A DNA stretch of 36,293 bases from Lachnospiraceae bacterium. GTDB taxonomy: Bacteria > Bacillota > Clostridia > Lachnospirales > Lachnospiraceae. Location of the stretch: assembly GCA_017449765.1 (NCBI GenBank), contig JAFTFE010000093.1:1-36293 (forward strand), in the 5' to 3' direction. Position numbers and translations under genes: made by a program. A model generated the notes under the pieces. The model did no database searches and had not been told where the DNA came from. It saw only the letters and a program-made list of their open reading frames with translations. Of this stretch, positions 1-7,350 are shown piece by piece. How positions within the stretch are numbered: the stretch's first letter is position 1; every line of letters starts with the position of its first letter.

Positions 1-192
1 CGGTAATTAATTCACAGCAGTTCTTTTTCATGCTGTCAAGGGTGGCGTAAGCCCATCACAACATAAAATATCTACAATTTCCAAGGTTCAAAAGTGCCTT
101 TTTTATTTGTCTCGTTTTTTCATACGTCACTTGACACTATCGTAAAATCAACTTAATCATATCATTATTAGTGGTTTAATTCAATCAGGAGT
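1..192. other. Intergenic stretch, no gene recognised
   Basis: No open frame with a ribosome site is visible on either strand. It is AT-rich with T-runs near 98-104 and 115-120. A perfect TTGACA lies at 131-136 but no good -10 box sits at the right distance. I see nothing else I can support. Confidence 0.4.
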
Positions 193-232
193 TTGGCACG
201 AAACGTGCCAGAAGACTGCCAAAAAATTGGCA
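193..232. promoter_or_regulatory. Tandem palindromes, operator-like
   Basis: Two inverted repeats stand side by side. TGGCACG and CGTGCCA flank AAA at 194-210, and TGCCAA and TTGGCA flank AAAA at 217-232. Both use the half-site TTGGCA, which suggests one dimeric regulator binding twice. The second palindrome covers the -35 box of the promoter at 227-255, so repression is the simpler reading. Bases 193-209 also resemble a sigma-54 -24/-12 element (TTGGCACG then GTGCC), but the palindrome alone could produce that similarity. Confidence 0.45.
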
Positions 233-255
233 AGGAAAAATTTCATATTTAGTAT
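227..255 (+). promoter_or_regulatory. Sigma-A-like promoter for the ABC exporter operon
   Basis: TTGGCA at 227-232 and TAGTAT at 250-255 are 17 bp apart, matching five of six and four of six consensus bases. It is about 100 bp upstream of the ABC ATPase start. The -35 box is one arm of a palindrome. No transcript data are available, so this is a candidate only. Confidence 0.4.
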
Positions 256-308
256 CTTTTACAATTGTTTTTTAGTATAATAACAATGATTATGTCCGTG
301 TATTAATA

Positions 309-323
309 AAATAATGATTATTC
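309..323. promoter_or_regulatory. Fur/PerR-like box
   Basis: ATAAT-G-ATTAT at 311-321 equals the core of the 7-1-7 box bound by Fur-family metal or peroxide regulators; the outer bases match poorly. A related half site (ATGATTAT) lies at 286-293. The box sits about 40 bp before the ABC ATPase start, where a bound regulator could block transcription. In such AT-rich DNA a chance match is possible. Confidence 0.3.
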
Positions 324-359
324 AGCAAATGATAAGATATTTTAATGGAGATATTATAT

Positions 360-1046
360 ATGTTAAAACTTGAGGGTATTACAATTAAGTATAAGAAAAA
401 AACCGTATTGGAAAATGTGGATTTTTATTCGGCTCCCGGCGAAATCGTGGGCTTGCTTGGTGCTAACGGTTCTGGAAAGTCTACTCTTTTGTCGGTTATC
501 GCCGGAGCAAAGAAAGCTTTTAGCGGTGAACTTAGCTTAAATGATATTAAATTTTCCGAGAATCCCGATGAATACAGAAGTCATATGGGTTATGTTCCAC
601 AGGAAAATCCGCTTATTGCTGAACTTTCTGCTATAGATAATCTTCGTATATGGTCTGATGTCGGTAAGGATGATATGAGAACTCTTATTGGCAGTGCACC
701 TCTTTCGATACTGGGAGTGGCGGAATTTGCAGATAATAAGGTCAACAGTTTGTCGGGAGGCATGAAGAAAAGGCTTTCAATCACGGCAACTCTTATTACT
801 AAGCCCAAGGTGCTTCTTATGGATGAGCCTTTTGCGGCCCTTGATATGGTAGCTAAGCACGATATCATGGATTATATAGTCGGATATAAAAATTCGGGCG
901 GTACTGTAATTATAGCTTCTCATGAAGAGTCAGTTCTTGATTTCTGTGACAGAATTTATTTTATAAATTCCGGTATGGTAAAAGAGATTAATCGCGGTAA
1001 TGATTTTAAGTACGTGGATATACTCAGGGGGAAGGTTAATGTTTGA
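360..1046 (+). CDS. ABC transporter ATP-binding protein (ABC-2/CcmA-like exporter)
   Basis: This 228-residue cytoplasmic ATPase should power the two ABC-2 permeases encoded next to it. All core motifs are visible: Walker A GANGSGKST at residues 34-42, Q-loop Gln81, signature LSGGM at 131-135, Walker B LLMDEP at 152-157, and switch His188. I chose ATG 360 over the in-frame ATG at 345 because GGAG at 347-350 lies 9 nt upstream of it. The stop overlaps the next start by 8 bp, which implies translational coupling. Family members export drugs, peptides or polymers; nothing here identifies the substrate. The upstream DNA holds paired palindromes and a Fur/PerR-like box, so expression may be conditional. 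Confidence 0.9.
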   Translation: MLKLEGITIKYKKKTVLENVDFYSAPGEIVGLLGANGSGKSTLLSVIAGAKKAFSGELSLNDIKFSENPDEYRSHMGYVPQENPLIAELSAIDNLRIWSDVGKDDMRTLIGSAPLSILGVAEFADNKVNSLSGGMKKRLSITATLITKPKVLLMDEPFAALDMVAKHDIMDYIVGYKNSGGTVIIASHEESVLDFCDRIYFINSGMVKEINRGNDFKYVDILRGKVNV

Positions 1047-2145
1047 TGATAGACAGTTTGCAAGAACAATCAGAACGGATATTAAGCGTGCTGTGAAGAT
1101 TCTTCCCGGTTTTTTTTCTACTGCGGCAATATTTATAATAATGGCAGGAATGTTGGTTTTCTATGCAAGATTTTTTATATTCAGTCAGGATATATTTACA
1201 GGCATAAATGTTGCATATTGCATAGAGAAGAATGACACACTCGGACAGGGACAGATAGATATGTTTAAAGATATGGAGAGTATTAAAGAAAGTGCTGTTC
1301 TTATATCTGTCGAATCTGAGGAACAAGGCAAGGCTTTGCTTGCTGACAATGAGGTGACGGCACTTCTGGTTATTCCCGGAAGCTTTTCCGCAAACTTTGG
1401 AAGTAAAGAATCATCTATAAGGGTTTATTTTAATGAAGACGGCTCGCTTGAAACATATCTTGTAAATGATATAGTTAAGATTATTTCGAGACTGTATTCA
1501 ACGACCAGTGCTGCGATATCCACATTCCATACAGTGCTTTTGGAGGAAGGTGTATCTGAAGAGGAAATCAAGGTTACATATAATTCTATTTATACAAAAC
1601 TTTTTACTGATGTTTTCTCACGAACGACAGGATATGAGATTGAAAAAATTGATTCCACGGGTACGCATAATCTTGAGAAGACACTTATTTCATCAATGAT
1701 GATACTTATATTCTTTCTTATGAGTTTTCAGCTTACGCCATACTATAAGGGACATAACAGTGCTTATAAGATGATGCAGAAGATGAGGGGTGTAAGCAGC
1801 TTAAGGATTGGCTTTTCGGAAGTGCTGTGCGGAGCCGGTCTTTTATATGTTTTATATTTGTTTGAATTTGTTCTGCTCAGATTGTTCAGGCGTGAGATAA
1901 AAATCGGATCACTTATTACGATTATTCCGATGGTATTTCTCGTGGCTGTAATAACATACCTTTTGTCGGAGATTATTGAATCCGAGCATATAGTGGATAT
2001 AGTTATATTTTTGATTGTGATTACCGGGATTTATCTGGCGGGTGGATTTATTCCGCTTATACTGATGCCTAAGATTATCGGGCAGACGGCAATTTATAAT
2101 CCTTTTACATATTTGATAAAGTATGCATTATTTGTACTTTATTAG
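1039..2145 (+). CDS. ABC-2 type transporter permease (first)
   Basis: A 368-residue membrane protein with the ABC-2 plan: one helix near residues 25-47, a soluble extracytoplasmic region of about 165 residues, then helices near 214-232, 257-280, 290-310 and 316-342. It likely forms half of the channel with the next gene product. ATG 1039 is chosen because the purine-rich GGGGGAAGG at 1027-1035 precedes it and it overlaps the ATPase stop; a frame extension to 1000 has no ribosome site. It resembles its neighbour in layout more than in sequence, so the exporter is probably a heterodimer. The substrate is unknown. Confidence 0.85.
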   Translation: MFDDRQFARTIRTDIKRAVKILPGFFSTAAIFIIMAGMLVFYARFFIFSQDIFTGINVAYCIEKNDTLGQGQIDMFKDMESIKESAVLISVESEEQGKALLADNEVTALLVIPGSFSANFGSKESSIRVYFNEDGSLETYLVNDIVKIISRLYSTTSAAISTFHTVLLEEGVSEEEIKVTYNSIYTKLFTDVFSRTTGYEIEKIDSTGTHNLEKTLISSMMILIFFLMSFQLTPYYKGHNSAYKMMQKMRGVSSLRIGFSEVLCGAGLLYVLYLFEFVLLRLFRREIKIGSLITIIPMVFLVAVITYLLSEIIESEHIVDIVIFLIVITGIYLAGGFIPLILMPKIIGQTAIYNPFTYLIKYALFVLY

Positions 2146-2158
2146 TGGAGAGTATGAG

Positions 2159-3181
2159 ATGAAGAAGTTTTTTATAAGATTCGGAATAATGTTAAAGAGG
2201 ACTGTTATGCAGCCTTTTTATATTGTGATGCTTGGAGTCCTTATTCTGCTAAGTGTAATATATGCAATGATTCCTGTTGAGGAGAAGAGTTTGTATATAT
2301 CCATAGCACTTTATTGCGAGGATACATCCGCAGAAGCAGAGGAATTCAAAAATGCGCTTATAACGGAACAGTCGGTTTTTTCTTTCTATCTTGTCGAAAG
2401 TGAAGAAAAACTTAAGGAGGATGTAGTAAGCGGCAAAGCAAATTCCGGATTTATTATTCCTGAGGATTACATACATAAAACCGGTACAGACGGATATGAT
2501 AAAAAAATAAAAGAGTATACATCTCCGAGATCATTTCTTCCAAGGATTGCGTACGAAGAAATATATGAAGTAATGTACAGATACACTTCAAATGAAATGA
2601 TAAAAAGGCAGATAAATGATAAATATGCGTATCTTGAAATAGATCCGTATATTATTGATGATGTGTATTTTGGCTACACAGAGCAGAAAACAATTTTTTC
2701 AACTAATACAGAATATGGTGAGTATAAAGAACTGACAGAGGAAACCAAGACAGATATTCCCATCAGAAAGCTTGCCGGACTTTTTATTTATATAGTTGCA
2801 ATACTCGGAACAGCTGCATATATCAAGGACAGGGAGAATAATATATATCTTTTGATGAGCAATAAGGAAAAAATATCATTAAGATTTATTCACACATTGG
2901 CATCGATTCTTCCGATGTCGGTAACGACGTATTTTGTAATGCTCATCTTACGGGAATATTCACCGTTGGAAAGCTTTGTAAGACTTTTTGTTTATATTAT
3001 TGCGGTAGCAGTGGTCTCTCTTTTGTTTGGTATGTTGTTTAAAAAAAGCAAGACATTTTACCGTTTCTTGCCGGTATGGCTTGTATTAACACTGGTGCTG
3101 AGCGGAGTTTTATTTGATTTGGGTAAATATAATATATTTATGCAGTATCTGGCAAGACTTTTTCCGCCGTATTATTTTTAA
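2159..3181 (+). CDS. ABC-2 type transporter permease (second)
   Basis: A 340-residue ABC-2 permease starting 13 bp after the first. It has a helix near residues 18-38, an extracytoplasmic region rich in Glu, Asp and Tyr, and four C-terminal helices near 205-223, 240-262, 277-296 and 302-320. ATG 2159 follows GGAG at 2147-2150; an ATG at 2123 lies inside the previous gene without a ribosome site. The chain stops at PPYYF, about 14 residues earlier relative to its last helix than the first permease does, so the C terminus may be slightly shortened. It should pair with the permease at 1039 and the ATPase at 360. Confidence 0.82.
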   Translation: MKKFFIRFGIMLKRTVMQPFYIVMLGVLILLSVIYAMIPVEEKSLYISIALYCEDTSAEAEEFKNALITEQSVFSFYLVESEEKLKEDVVSGKANSGFIIPEDYIHKTGTDGYDKKIKEYTSPRSFLPRIAYEEIYEVMYRYTSNEMIKRQINDKYAYLEIDPYIIDDVYFGYTEQKTIFSTNTEYGEYKELTEETKTDIPIRKLAGLFIYIVAILGTAAYIKDRENNIYLLMSNKEKISLRFIHTLASILPMSVTTYFVMLILREYSPLESFVRLFVYIIAVAVVSLLFGMLFKKSKTFYRFLPVWLVLTLVLSGVLFDLGKYNIFMQYLARLFPPYYF

Positions 3182-3250
3182 TTGCAAGAATATTAAGTAT
3201 GTCATATAATCGTTATGCGACGGATTACAATACACGAAAGGAATAAGAAG

Positions 3251-3787
3251 ATGAAAGCCGGTATAATATTAGCAAGCTTTATAATATACAGTATGATAGG
3301 TTTTATTTATGAGTCTTTGTTGTGTTCCATAAGAGAAAAGAAATTCATCAAAAGAGGACTTTGTTTTGGACCTTATTGTCCGATATATGGCTTTTGCGCG
3401 ATAGTTACATATATGCTTTCATATAAAATATCCGGCATCTTTTGGGTGTTTCTTATTGCTGTTGCAATTAATTCCGTAGTTGAATATGTATCAAGCTTCT
3501 TTATGGATAAATCCTGTGGATTTAAACTATGGGATTATTCGTGGAGAAAATATAATCTTAATGGAAGAATATGTCTTGCCGGTGCTGTGGGATTTGGTAT
3601 TGCATCAACAGCAATATGCAGATATGTTCAGCCTGTATTGGAAAAGATACTTTTCGATATACCGGAAACAAAGCTTTTAATGATTAGTATTGCTTTATGC
3701 ATGATTGTTATTTTCGATATGATTCTTTCTCTGGGGTCAATAAAATTCTTTGAAAAAATCAGAGGTGCTCTGAAGCCTTTATTTTAG
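3251..3787 (+). CDS. CmpB-like membrane protein (putative ABC transporter type IV family)
   Basis: A 178-residue integral membrane protein with several hydrophobic helices. The blocks FIYESLLCS, RGLCFGPYCPIYG and LNGRICL match what I remember of the ABC_trans_CmpB family (PF06541), which is common in Clostridia and has no settled function. Despite the family name it has no ATPase motifs. ATG 3251 is preceded by AAAGGA at 3237-3242; a frame extension to 3215 is not supported. It follows the exporter genes after a 69-bp gap and may be co-transcribed with them. A hairpin with a T-run after the stop probably ends the unit. Family fairly sure, role unknown. Confidence 0.75.
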   Translation: MKAGIILASFIIYSMIGFIYESLLCSIREKKFIKRGLCFGPYCPIYGFCAIVTYMLSYKISGIFWVFLIAVAINSVVEYVSSFFMDKSCGFKLWDYSWRKYNLNGRICLAGAVGFGIASTAICRYVQPVLEKILFDIPETKLLMISIALCMIVIFDMILSLGSIKFFEKIRGALKPLF

Positions 3788-3805
3788 ACTGCTCAAGAGG
3801 TGTCG

Positions 3806-3836
3806 TGTAAACTTTTGTTTACATTGGTTCGTTTTT
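3806..3836 (+). terminator. Terminator-like hairpin after the exporter operon
   Basis: TGTAAAC at 3806-3812 and GTTTACA at 3817-3823 form a perfect 7-bp stem around TTTT. A run of six T starts 8 nt later at 3831. The stem is AT-rich and the T-run is displaced, so it could instead be an operator for the tad promoter just downstream. Confidence 0.4.
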
Positions 3837-3841
3837 TGGGC

Positions 3842-3870
3842 TTTACTTTATATTTTCATGGTGTTATATT
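3842..3870 (+). promoter_or_regulatory. Sigma-A-like promoter of the tad operon
   Basis: TTTACT at 3842-3847 and TATATT at 3865-3870 are separated by 17 bp. It is the only good promoter in the gap before the prepilin peptidase gene and would give a leader of about 80 nt containing several hairpins. Confidence 0.5.
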
Positions 3871-3875
3871 CAACT

Positions 3876-3940
3876 TGTAGCTAAGGAAAGCTACATCATT
3901 AATTTCCTTATACTAAGGATAGATATATCTAATTTTTTTC
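3876..3940 (+). promoter_or_regulatory. Structured tad leader with competing hairpins
   Basis: Three stems share sequence. TGTAGCT (3876-3882) pairs with AGCTACA (3889-3895). TAAGGAAA (3882-3889) pairs with TTTCCTTA (3903-3910). TCCTTA (3905-3910) pairs with TAAGGA (3914-3919). Neighbouring stems exclude one another. A palindrome TAGATATATCTA (3920-3931) follows and then seven T (3933-3939), like a weak intrinsic terminator. This is the topology of an attenuator or riboswitch, but I cannot match it to a known class, including both c-di-GMP classes. Confidence 0.4.
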
Positions 3941-3955
3941 AGCTGAAACTTAATA

Positions 3956-4444
3956 TTGAAGAAGGAGGCAGATATTATTGTAGATATTACTGTTTGTATT
4001 TTGTGTACCCTTTTGTCGCTGTTTGCCATGATATACGACTTACAAACCTATAAAATACCGAACATTATATGCGTTGTCGGGTTAATATCGGGTGTTGTAT
4101 TTAATTTGTTTATCTATGGAGTATCAGGTATAAAGGATAGTATGATTGGAATTATCAGTCCTATAGGGATTCTTTTTATATTTTTCTGTCTGAGAATAAT
4201 AGGTGCAGGTGATATTAAACTTCTTTCTGCAATTGGTGCATTTATTTCATTAGATGTAGTTAAGATAATTTTTATCACATTCGTCATAGCCGGAGCTTAT
4301 TCCTTTTTATATGTAATTGTCAAGTTGCTTAGGAGATTGGCAGACAGGAATAAAAAATCAAAATATACATTTTCACGTATGCATCTTTCGGTTTCTATAT
4401 TCGCAGCATCGGTTATTTATACTGTTTCTTTGTTATGTATATGA
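3956..4444 (+). CDS. Prepilin peptidase, A24 family (TadV/CpaA-like)
   Basis: A polytopic aspartic protease of about 160 residues that should cleave the leader of the Flp pilin and the TadE-like pseudopilins at the inner face of the membrane. The two expected catalytic aspartates are visible: Asp28 in YDLQTYKIPN and Asp86 in the GAGD motif. The rest is hydrophobic. It lacks the N-terminal methylase domain of PilD, as TadV/CpaA enzymes do. The start is unclear. TTG 3956 has no ribosome site, while a perfect AAGGAGG at 3962-3968 lies inside the frame just before two ATT codons at 3974 and 3977. First gene of the tad operon; it ends 15 bp before tadZ. Confidence 0.85.
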   Translation: MKKEADIIVDITVCILCTLLSLFAMIYDLQTYKIPNIICVVGLISGVVFNLFIYGVSGIKDSMIGIISPIGILFIFFCLRIIGAGDIKLLSAIGAFISLDVVKIIFITFVIAGAYSFLYVIVKLLRRLADRNKKSKYTFSRMHLSVSIFAASVIYTVSLLCI

Positions 4445-4459
4445 GATTTGGAGGTTGGT

Positions 4460-5368
4460 ATGAATGAGTATAAGGTAGGTATCTGCGACAGTGATACATA
4501 TTATGTAATGGGGGTTATGGAATATATAAATTTAAATGAGAGTATTCCGATTAAGATTTTCGCTTTTTCAAATCTTAACTCAATAGAGGATTATATCAGG
4601 AGGAATAAGCTTGATATGCTTTTATTGGACGAGAAGTTCGAATATAATGACACATCAATTTTAATCTTCAAGCTTACTGACATAAGAGAGAACAGCTCAA
4701 AAAACGGAAAAATATATAAATATCAAAACATTGAGAATATTTCATTCACAATCCTTAAGATACTTGATAACAAAAGACTTAATACTAAGAATGGAAATTA
4801 TGTATATGGTATATATTCGCCCCTTGGCAGATGCGGAAAGACAAGCCTTGCAAAAGGAATATGCAATTACTATAAGGACAGTCTGTATATCGGGTTTGAG
4901 GCATTTGCCGGCGGGCTTCCGGAGGATATGGAGTCCTATAGAACGCTTTATGAACATTTTATGTACTATCTCATAAGCGAAAATATTCGTATAAATGAAG
5001 TGATAGATAAAATGAACCATGTTAATGGATACAGGTCATTTATTGCACTTGATTATAAGGATTTAAAAAGTGTAAGTACGGAAAATATAAAATGGCTCAC
5101 GGATACATTGCGATATTCGAATGAGTATCGAAGGATTGTATATGATATCAATGCCGGTGTTATGGATATAAGAGTGATGCTTGCAGTAGACAGAATCTAT
5201 GTGCCGGTTTTAAAAGACAGGGTGTCTGCTGATAAGATTGACAGATTTGAAAAGATGATAGCAGTTGATTATAGCGAATTGGTATCAAAGGTTAATTATA
5301 TCGAGGTTCCCGACGCAGATTGGGATAGCGGCAAAATCAGAGAATTAATTATGAAGGGAGATATATAG
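4460..5368 (+). CDS. tadZ: TadZ/CpaE-like pilus localisation ATPase
   Basis: A 302-residue protein with an N-terminal receiver-like domain (about residues 1-105) and a C-terminal ParA/MinD-type ATPase domain. The P-loop is atypical, SPLGRCGKTS at residues 120-129: it keeps the GKT lysine but lacks the extra signature lysine of deviant Walker A motifs. TadZ proteins place the Tad machine at the cell pole; one from Eubacterium rectale has been characterised structurally and is also atypical. ATG 4460 follows GGAGG at 4450-4454; the longer TTG frame at 4448 would bury that ribosome site. The receiver-like domain keeps only some acidic residues (CDSD at 9-12), so phosphorylation is doubtful. It ends 2 bp before tadA. 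Confidence 0.85.
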   Translation: MNEYKVGICDSDTYYVMGVMEYINLNESIPIKIFAFSNLNSIEDYIRRNKLDMLLLDEKFEYNDTSILIFKLTDIRENSSKNGKIYKYQNIENISFTILKILDNKRLNTKNGNYVYGIYSPLGRCGKTSLAKGICNYYKDSLYIGFEAFAGGLPEDMESYRTLYEHFMYYLISENIRINEVIDKMNHVNGYRSFIALDYKDLKSVSTENIKWLTDTLRYSNEYRRIVYDINAGVMDIRVMLAVDRIYVPVLKDRVSADKIDRFEKMIAVDYSELVSKVNYIEVPDADWDSGKIRELIMKGDI

Positions 5369-5370
5369 TA

Positions 5371-6621
5371 TTGCAGGGCGAAGACATAAAGAAAAAACTT
5401 AAAGACAGGATAATGTCCGAGATTGATTTGAGTGTAGAGCCGGATGACAGTGATATAGGCCGGATAATTGATAACTGTATATTATCTGAGGCAGAAGCGG
5501 TACATATGCCGCTTGTCGAGAAGCTGCAATTGAGAACCGAGCTTTTTAACTCGTTCAGAAGATTAGATATATTAACAGAGTATCTTGATGATGAGGATAT
5601 AACGGAAATTATGGTTAATGGATATGATACGATTTTTTTGGAGAAAAAAGGACATATCATAAGTGCACCGAAAGTGTTCGACTCTGAGGAAAAACTAAAA
5701 TCTGTAGTACAACAGATTGTGGCGGATTGTAACAGGCGAATAAACGAAGCAAATCCGATAGTTGATGCAAGACTTGCCGATGGTTCAAGAGTAAATATTG
5801 TCTTATATCCGGTATCATTAAGCGGTCCTGTCGTTACTGTAAGAAAGTTTCCTAAGGAAGTTATGACTTTAGATAAGCTTGTCGGAATTGGCTCATTGGA
5901 TGCTGGTGTAGCTAAGTTTCTTAAGCTGTTAATTAAGGCAAAATACAATATTTTTATATCCGGGGGAACAGGTTCCGGTAAAACGACATTTCTTAATGCG
6001 CTTTCAGCTTTTATTCCAAAGGATGAGAGAATAATAACCATTGAGGATGCAGCGGAATTACAGATACGTGAGGTGCCAAATCTGATACGTCTTGAGGCAA
6101 GAAATGCCAATGTAGAGGGTGAGAATGAGATAAGCATCAGAGATTTAATTAAGACAAGTCTAAGAATGAGACCGGACAGAATTATTGTCGGAGAGGTACG
6201 GGATATGGCTGCGATTGATATGCTGCAGGCTATGAACACGGGACATGATGGTTCTCTGTCTACCGGTCACGCCAATTCTGCACAGGATATGTTGTCACGA
6301 CTTGAAACTATGGTTTTAATGGGTATGGATATCCCGCTTTCTGCAATTAAAAAACAGATAGCTTCCGCAGTTGATATAATCGTTCATCTTGGAAGGCTAA
6401 GGGACAAGAGCAGGAGGGTATTGGAGATATGCGAGGTTCTGGAGGTAGATATGAGTTGTGGAGAGATAAAGATGAACACATTATTTGAATTTAAAGAGAC
6501 AGGTGATGTGGAAGGAAAGATAAAGGGACTTTTAAGAAAGATAAATGACCTTGTTAATACGCAAAAACTAATGAATGCAGGACTTTATGGGATTTATGAG
6601 GAGATAAACGGTGAATTATAG
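5371..6621 (+). CDS. tadA: TadA/CpaF pilus assembly ATPase
   Basis: A 416-residue hexameric secretion ATPase (T2SE family) that energises assembly, and in some systems retraction, of the Flp pilus. Motifs in order: Walker A GGTGSGKTT at 198-206, Asp box IITIEDAAEL at 221-230, Walker B RIIVGEVR at 270-277, and His box GHDGSLSTGHANS at 291-303. The length is typical of CpaF. The start is TTG 5371, with GGGAG at 5356-5360 ten nt upstream and no nearby ATG with a ribosome site. It lies directly behind tadZ and overlaps tadB by 11 bp, so the block is translated together. The large minus-strand frame inside it is a shadow. Confidence 0.95.
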   Translation: MQGEDIKKKLKDRIMSEIDLSVEPDDSDIGRIIDNCILSEAEAVHMPLVEKLQLRTELFNSFRRLDILTEYLDDEDITEIMVNGYDTIFLEKKGHIISAPKVFDSEEKLKSVVQQIVADCNRRINEANPIVDARLADGSRVNIVLYPVSLSGPVVTVRKFPKEVMTLDKLVGIGSLDAGVAKFLKLLIKAKYNIFISGGTGSGKTTFLNALSAFIPKDERIITIEDAAELQIREVPNLIRLEARNANVEGENEISIRDLIKTSLRMRPDRIIVGEVRDMAAIDMLQAMNTGHDGSLSTGHANSAQDMLSRLETMVLMGMDIPLSAIKKQIASAVDIIVHLGRLRDKSRRVLEICEVLEVDMSCGEIKMNTLFEFKETGDVEGKIKGLLRKINDLVNTQKLMNAGLYGIYEEINGEL

Positions 6622-7348
6622 GATGTATAAACCGACGAAAAAATGGCTGATGGGTGAATTGCTAAAAATATGTGCTTTATCGTGTGGAATCGGATATTTA
6701 TTCTTTGACAGTCTGATATGGTCGGGAGTTCTTCTGCCATTTGGGATATTTATATGGAAGAAAGATACAGAATCATATATCGAAAAGTGTAAGAAGACAC
6801 TTACCAAAGAGTTCAGAGAAATGATAGTTGTACTGTCAGGAAATCTTAATGCAGGTTACTCTCTTGAGAGAGCATTTGCAGTGACATATGGCGATTTGAA
6901 GAAAAACGGTAACGACTATCAATACATATTGTCGGAACTTAAGATTATTCTTAATGGAATTGAGTGCAACAGGAGAGTTGAAGATTTATTGTCAGACTTT
7001 GGTAAAAGAAGCGGTGTGAGGGATATTTTGGATTTTGCAAGGCTTATTGTGTCAACAAAGATTTACGGTGGGAACATCGTGTCCGTTATCAGACAGACCG
7101 CAGGTAATATATCTGAAAAACATATGGTTGAAGAGGAGATAAATACGATTATTGCATCAAAGAAGCTTGAAGGACGAATAATGCTTCTAATGCCGTTTTT
7201 AATAATCATTTATATGAAGTTCACTAATGCCGGTTATATGAATGTTATGTACCGGACTATGCTTGGGAAAATTGTAATGTGTATAAGTCTGATATTCATT
7301 TTATTTTCCGGAGCTTTAATCAATAAAATTGTGAAAATCGAGGTATAA
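6611..7348 (+). CDS. tadB: TadB inner-membrane platform protein
   Basis: A 245-residue protein with two N-terminal hydrophobic segments, a cytoplasmic T2SSF-like domain (about residues 60-185) and two C-terminal helices. TadB and TadC form the membrane platform turned by TadA. GTG 6611 is preferred because GGAG at 6600-6603 lies 7 nt upstream; the ATG at 6623 is the alternative and lacks its own site. It overlaps tadA by 11 bp and tadC follows 2 bp after its stop. At this length it lacks the N-terminal extension of some TadB proteins. Confidence 0.88.
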   Translation: MNYRMYKPTKKWLMGELLKICALSCGIGYLFFDSLIWSGVLLPFGIFIWKKDTESYIEKCKKTLTKEFREMIVVLSGNLNAGYSLERAFAVTYGDLKKNGNDYQYILSELKIILNGIECNRRVEDLLSDFGKRSGVRDILDFARLIVSTKIYGGNIVSVIRQTAGNISEKHMVEEEINTIIASKKLEGRIMLLMPFLIIIYMKFTNAGYMNVMYRTMLGKIVMCISLIFILFSGALINKIVKIEV

Positions 7349-7350
7349 AT

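Noticed and set aside
193-209. Definite sigma-54 promoter
   Set aside because: The -12 part matches poorly and the resemblance can be explained by the palindrome; no enhancer-binding regulator is nearby.
3876-3940. c-di-GMP riboswitch before tad
   Set aside because: The conserved bases of the class I and II aptamers are not present.
5349-6239. Minus-strand frame of 296 residues inside tadA
   Set aside because: It lies opposite a gene with all T2SE motifs, has no ribosome site, and its Ser/Ile-rich sequence is typical of an antisense shadow.
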